Assembly: GCA_963712175.1 (NCBI GenBank)
Contig: CAVQGZ010000004.1
Location: forward strand, 248,001 to 312,000
Source of the DNA: CAVQGZ01 sp963712175
GTDB taxonomy: Bacteria; Actinomycetota; Actinomycetes; Jiangellales; Jiangellaceae
Direction: 5' to 3'
DNA length: 64,000 nt
The first letter of the stretch is position 1, and each line of letters opens with the position of its first letter. Shown here piece by piece: positions 60,617 to 64,000 of the stretch. The notes under the pieces are model-generated. The model saw only the letters and a program-made list of their open reading frames with translations, made no database searches and had not been told where the DNA came from. The translations under genes and the position numbers were made by a program.

Positions 60617-60683
60617 TCTACCTGACGGTGAGAGTTCGACACACCGGTTGGCGGTCATCCGGTGGAGAGGAAGGCGGACGTCC

Positions 60684-61856
60684 ATGGCAGCTCCCCAGAA
60701 CTACCTGGCGGTGATCAAGGTCGTCGGTATCGGCGGCGGCGGCGTGAACGCAGTGAACCGGATGATCGAGGCCGGCTTGCGTGGCGTCGAGTTCATCGCC
60801 ATCAACACCGACGCGCAGGCACTGCTCATGAGCGACGCAGACGTCAAGCTGGACGTCGGTCGCGAGGCGACCCGCGGGCTCGGCGCCGGAGCCGATCCAG
60901 AGGTCGGCCGCCGGGCGGCGGAGGACCACGCCGAGGAGATCGAGGAGGTTCTCCGCGGCTCCGACATGGTCTTCGTGACCGCCGGCGAGGGTGGCGGGAC
61001 CGGCACCGGTGGTGCTCCGGTCGTGGCCCGCATCGCCAAGTCGATGGGGGCGCTCACGGTCGGCGTCGTGACTCGCCCGTTCGCGTTCGAGGGCAAGCGC
61101 CGCGGAACGCAGGCCGAGGCCGGCATCGAGGCGCTGACCGACGAGGTCGACACGCTCATCGTCATCCCGAACGACCGGCTGCTGTCCATCAGCGATCGCC
61201 AGGTGAGCGTGCTGGACGCGTTCCGCAGCGCCGACGAGGTGCTGCGCAGCGGAGTGCAGGGCATCACCGACCTGATCACGACGCCGGGACTGATCAACCT
61301 CGACTTCGCCGACGTGAAGTCGGTCATGAAGGACGCCGGCTCGGCCCTCATGGGCATCGGCTCGGCCCGCGGCGAGGACCGCTCGATCGCTGCGGCAGAG
61401 CTGGCCATCTCCAGCCCGCTGCTGGAGGCCTCGATCGACGGCGCCTACGGCGTGCTGCTGTCGGTGTCGGGTGGCTCCGACCTCGGGCTGTTCGAGATCC
61501 ACGAGGCGGCCAACCTGGTCGCGGAGGCTGCCCACGCAGATGCGAACATCATCTTCGGGGCGGTCATCGACGATGCCCTGGGCGACGAGGTGCGCGTCAC
61601 GGTCATCGCGGCAGGCTTCGAGGGTGGGGCACCCAAGAAGCGTGACGAGCGGACTGCGCGTCGCGCCGAGACCAAGGGACTGGCAAGCAAGAAGCCCGAG
61701 CCCACCAACGGCAAGAGCGTGAGCTCGTCCTCGCCGTCATCGGCGGCGGCGCCCTCGGCTGCACCGGTCTCCCAGGAGCCCCCGGCTGCCCCCAAGCCGC
61801 GCGTCCTCGTCCCCGACACGAACGACGACCTGGACGTGCCCGACTTCCTGAAGTAG
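60684..61856 (+). CDS. ftsZ: Cell division GTPase FtsZ
   Basis: 390 residues. Nucleotide-binding GIGGGGVNAVNRMIE, tubulin signature GGGTGTGGAP near 103-112, T7 loop NLDFADVKSVM, and C-terminal peptide DDLDVPDFLK, preceded by a Ser/Ala/Pro linker. Polymerises into the Z ring. ATG at 60684 with GGAGAGGAAGG upstream. ftsA is absent upstream, as usual in actinobacteria; SepF, encoded downstream, is the likely membrane tether. Confidence 0.97.
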   Translation: MAAPQNYLAVIKVVGIGGGGVNAVNRMIEAGLRGVEFIAINTDAQALLMSDADVKLDVGREATRGLGAGADPEVGRRAAEDHAEEIEEVLRGSDMVFVTAGEGGGTGTGGAPVVARIAKSMGALTVGVVTRPFAFEGKRRGTQAEAGIEALTDEVDTLIVIPNDRLLSISDRQVSVLDAFRSADEVLRSGVQGITDLITTPGLINLDFADVKSVMKDAGSALMGIGSARGEDRSIAAAELAISSPLLEASIDGAYGVLLSVSGGSDLGLFEIHEAANLVAEAAHADANIIFGAVIDDALGDEVRVTVIAAGFEGGAPKKRDERTARRAETKGLASKKPEPTNGKSVSSSSPSSAAAPSAAPVSQEPPAAPKPRVLVPDTNDDLDVPDFLK

Positions 61857-61865
61857 GACGACCGT

Positions 61866-61903
61866 CGACGCCCGCGGTGCCGCACGCAGCACCGCGGGCG
61901 TCG
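61866..61903 (+). terminator. 15-bp perfect hairpin after ftsZ
   Basis: CGACGCCCGCGGTGC (61866-61880) and its exact complement (61889-61903) with an 8-nt loop, 10 bp after the ftsZ stop. Very stable. There is no T-run, as is common for terminators in high-GC actinobacteria. Confidence 0.8.
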
Positions 61904-61930
61904 CACGTCGTGCGCGGCCGTCATGCCTGA

Positions 61931-61936
61931 AAGACT
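61931..61936 (+). promoter_or_regulatory. Possible -10 box AAGACT of pgeF
   Basis: AAGACT ends 6 nt before GTG 61943, giving a leaderless transcript after the ftsZ terminator. Weak match on sequence, good on spacing. Confidence 0.35.
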
Positions 61937-61942
61937 GTGGCC

Positions 61943-62647
61943 GTGCCCGTCTCCGTGCTCTTCACCGACCGAGTCGGCGGCGTCAGCGAGGCGCCCTACG
62001 ACACCCTCAACCTCGCCGGCCACGTCGGTGACGACCCTGCCGCCGTGCAGGCGAACCGAGACGTCGTCGCCGGTCGAGCTGGGGTGGCACCGGAGCGGCT
62101 GGTCGTCCTCGCGGCCGTTTCGGGAGGTCCGGTTGCCCGGGTCGACGCTTCGAGTCCGGCGGAGGTGAGCGGGGTCGAGGCAGTCGTGACCAGCGAGGCA
62201 GGTCTGGCGATCGGGGTGATCGCCGCCGACTGCGTCCCGGTGCTGCTGGCCGACGACGTCGCGGGAGTCCTCGGCGCTGCTCATGCGGGCCGTCGGGGCG
62301 TCGAGGCTCGCATCGTCACCGACACCGTGCAGGCGATGGTCGACCTCGGGGCCGAGCCCGGTCGTATCCAGGCCTGGCTGGGGCCGGCCATCTGCGGTCG
62401 CTGCTACGAGGTCGGTGACGACGTGGCCACCCAGACGGTGCAGGTCGCGCCGCGGGCCCTCGCGACGACATCCTGGGGAACGACGGCCCTCGACCTGCCT
62501 GCCGCTGTCGTGGCCGAGCTCGGGGAGGCCGGCGTGCCCGACATCGACCTCGACCCGCGATGCACGGCTGAAGACCCCCTGCTGTACTCCTACCGCCGCG
62601 ACGGTGTGACCGGTCGTCAAGCATCCGTGGTCGTTCGTCGTGGGTGA
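61943..62647 (+). CDS. pgeF: PgeF/YfiH-family protein (purine nucleoside phosphorylase fold), one metal ligand missing
   Basis: 234 residues. FTDRVGGVSEAPYDTLNLAG, AADCVPVLLAD (Cys97), AAHAGRRG (His114) and GPAICGRCYEVGDD match the family, whose members act as purine nucleoside phosphorylases/adenosine deaminases or peptidoglycan editors. The usual QVHG motif, which supplies the first zinc ligand, is VSGG here (59-62), so the metal site may be incomplete. GTG 61943 is chosen by spacing to AAGACT. GTG of yggS overlaps its 3' end by 8 bp. Confidence 0.88.
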   Translation: MPVSVLFTDRVGGVSEAPYDTLNLAGHVGDDPAAVQANRDVVAGRAGVAPERLVVLAAVSGGPVARVDASSPAEVSGVEAVVTSEAGLAIGVIAADCVPVLLADDVAGVLGAAHAGRRGVEARIVTDTVQAMVDLGAEPGRIQAWLGPAICGRCYEVGDDVATQTVQVAPRALATTSWGTTALDLPAAVVAELGEAGVPDIDLDPRCTAEDPLLYSYRRDGVTGRQASVVVRRG

Positions 62648-63341
62648 TCGGCTGGCCGAGATCGCGGCCGGCCTTGCCGCCACCCGTCGCCGGATCGCGC
62701 TCGCCTGCGACGCCGCGGGCCGCGATCCCGCCGACGTGACGCTCGTCGTGGTCACCAAGACCTTCCCCGCCACCGACGTCCGGCTGCTGAACACCTTGGG
62801 GGTTCGCGACGTCGGCGAGAATCGCCACCCCGAGGCGGGTGAGAAGGCCGAGTCGTGCGCGGACCTCGACCTGAGATGGCACTTCATCGGCCAGATCCAG
62901 ACCAACAAGGCCAACGCCGTGGCCTCCTACGCCGACGTCGTGCACTCGGTGGACCGGGTTCGGCTCGTCACGGCGCTTGCTCGAGGGCGGACCCGCCCCG
63001 CGCCGCTGGAGTGCCTCATCCAGGTCTCCCTCGACGACCCTGAAGCGGCGCGCGGGCGCGGCGGAGCGTCCCCGGCTGATGTCGCCACGGTCGCGGAGGC
63101 GATCGGCGAGCACGAGCAGCTGCGGCTGCGCGGTCTCATGGCGGTGGCCCCGCTGGGGGAGGATCCCGACGAGGCCTTCGCGCGGCTGGCGGGGATGCAC
63201 GCCGACCTGCGGGCGCGATGGCCGGAGGCCGACTGGTGCTCTGCCGGCATGAGCGGCGACCTCGAGGCAGCGGTGCGATACGGCGCGACACACGTGCGTG
63301 TCGGCAGCGCAATCCTCGGAACGCGACCCTCTGGCCGATAA
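62640..63341 (+). CDS. yggS: PLP homeostasis protein YggS/PipY
   Basis: 233 residues, alanine-racemase-like TIM barrel without a second domain. The PLP lysine lies in VVVTKTFPA; then GENRHPEAGEKAES, WHFIGQIQTNKA, VHSVDR and the phosphate-binding region SAGMSGDLEAAVRYGATHVR. Keeps free pyridoxal phosphate in balance. Part of the conserved ftsZ-pgeF-yggS-sepF order. Confidence 0.94.
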   Translation: MGDRLAEIAAGLAATRRRIALACDAAGRDPADVTLVVVTKTFPATDVRLLNTLGVRDVGENRHPEAGEKAESCADLDLRWHFIGQIQTNKANAVASYADVVHSVDRVRLVTALARGRTRPAPLECLIQVSLDDPEAARGRGGASPADVATVAEAIGEHEQLRLRGLMAVAPLGEDPDEAFARLAGMHADLRARWPEADWCSAGMSGDLEAAVRYGATHVRVGSAILGTRPSGR

Positions 63342-63427
63342 CCTGCGGCGCAGTGAGATGGCCGTCTCGACGGCTGACTCCCGGCAGGACCCCCGAGCGA
63401 CAGCGACACACGAGAGGGACGGCGATC

Positions 63428-63940
63428 ATGGCCGGAGCGATGCGCAAGATGGCCGTGTACCTGGGCCTGGTCGAGGACGGCCAGCACTACGGCGAGTACG
63501 CCGTGGACGAGGACGGCTACCCGATCGACGACTACGACCTCGAGGAGCACGAGCGACCGAACGAGGTCGCGCCGACCCCCTCGGTGCACGCGCAGCCGCC
63601 CGACTCGATGGCCACGGTCAGCCACCTGACCGAGCGTCGCCCGGGGCAGCGCCCGGCCGACCTGTCGCGCATCACCACCCTCACCCCACGCACGTACAAC
63701 GAGGCCCGCACGATCGGGGAGAGCTTCCGAGACGGGGTACCCGTCATCATGAACCTCGGTGAGATGGACGAGGCCGACGCCAAGCGTCTGGTCGACTTCT
63801 CCGCCGGGCTCGTGTTCGGGATCCGCGGCACCATCGAGCGCATCTCGGCCAAGGTGTTCCTCCTCTCGCCGGCCACCGTGACGGTGACAGCCGAGGAGAA
63901 GAAGCGCTTGGTCGCCGGGGAGTTCTACAACCAGTCCTAG
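63428..63940 (+). CDS. sepF: Cell division protein SepF
   Basis: 170 residues. N-terminal amphipathic membrane-binding helix (MAGAMRKMAVYLGLVED), acidic Pro-rich linker, and the SepF core (RITTLTPRTYNEARTIGESF, GVPVIMNLGEMDEADAKRLV, GTIERISAKVFLLSPATVTV). Binds the FtsZ tail and the membrane, replacing FtsA. ATG behind GAGAGGGA. The remaining 60 bp of the window hold TTGACT (63949-63954), perhaps the start of the next promoter, and nothing else I can name. Confidence 0.96.
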   Translation: MAGAMRKMAVYLGLVEDGQHYGEYAVDEDGYPIDDYDLEEHERPNEVAPTPSVHAQPPDSMATVSHLTERRPGQRPADLSRITTLTPRTYNEARTIGESFRDGVPVIMNLGEMDEADAKRLVDFSAGLVFGIRGTIERISAKVFLLSPATVTVTAEEKKRLVAGEFYNQS

Positions 63941-64000
63941 CGAACGGGTTGACTGCGCGCGCTGACCGCGCTTGGCTTCACGAGCCGTTCTGGCGGCATT

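Overview
The window is a stretch of chromosome from a high-GC actinobacterium. It shows many GTG starts, codons ending in G or C, no ftsA in the division cluster, an FtsL-FtsI-MurE to FtsZ-SepF order, a class II DAHP synthase, a PPi-type phosphofructokinase, a PASTA kinase and the CrtYc/CrtYd type of lycopene cyclase. From memory, the gene order matches the ctaE-trpD ... aroG-pknL ... mraZ-ftsZ segment of mycobacteria and nocardioforms. The gene content would fit Nocardioidaceae or a relative, but this placement is an inference without a tree.

Layout. 1-3.6 kb: start of ctaE, a response-regulator-like gene, trpD, two small cysteine-rich proteins and a secreted NlpC/P60 peptidase. 3.6-7.0 kb: a NarL-type two-component pair and a membrane-anchored collagen-like protein with a damaged C-terminus. 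7-14.7 kb: FadD15-type acyl-CoA synthetase, SRPBCC protein, a small membrane protein (frameshifted), alpha/beta hydrolase, PlsC, PPi-phosphofructokinase and AroG. 14.8-22.2 kb: DUF222-HNH protein, an Ada/AlkA fusion with Ogt (alkylation repair), two DMT transporters and a PASTA Ser/Thr kinase.

22.2-34.3 kb is a carotenoid region: crtYc, crtYd, crtB, crtI, crtE, and after metF/SIMPL/CDP-alcohol transferase genes a second block crtD-like/cruG-like/cruF-like. Between crtB and crtI sits a 1.9-kb plus-strand block with a barnase-type lipoprotein, its barstar and a DUF559 protein, bordered on the crtI side by a perfect 19-bp inverted repeat. Four of the carotenoid genes (crtI, crtE, cruG, cruF) carry single-base frameshifts, while the housekeeping genes around them read open. 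The likely intended product is a monocyclic carotenoid with a hydrated and possibly glycosylated end.

34.3-41.4 kb: YbaK deacylase, then an SOS operon: a -35/-10 promoter with a perfect LexA box drives DUF6504, a SAV_6107-type HEPN protein, DnaE2 and DinB; DUF3040 follows. 41.4-46.1 kb: moxR-DUF58-transglutaminase operon on the minus strand.

46.3-64 kb: the division and cell wall cluster mraZ, rsmH, ftsL, ftsI, murE, murF, mraY, murD, ftsW, murG, murC, ftsQ, ftsZ, pgeF, yggS, sepF. Many of these genes overlap by ATGA/GTGA. A ladder of TGGGN boxes with 10-bp spacing in front of mraZ is its expected operator, and a 15-bp perfect hairpin follows ftsZ. Many genes in the window start 6-8 nt after a TANNNT-like box, the geometry expected of leaderless transcripts. 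No tRNA, rRNA, CRISPR array, insertion sequence or prophage was recognised.
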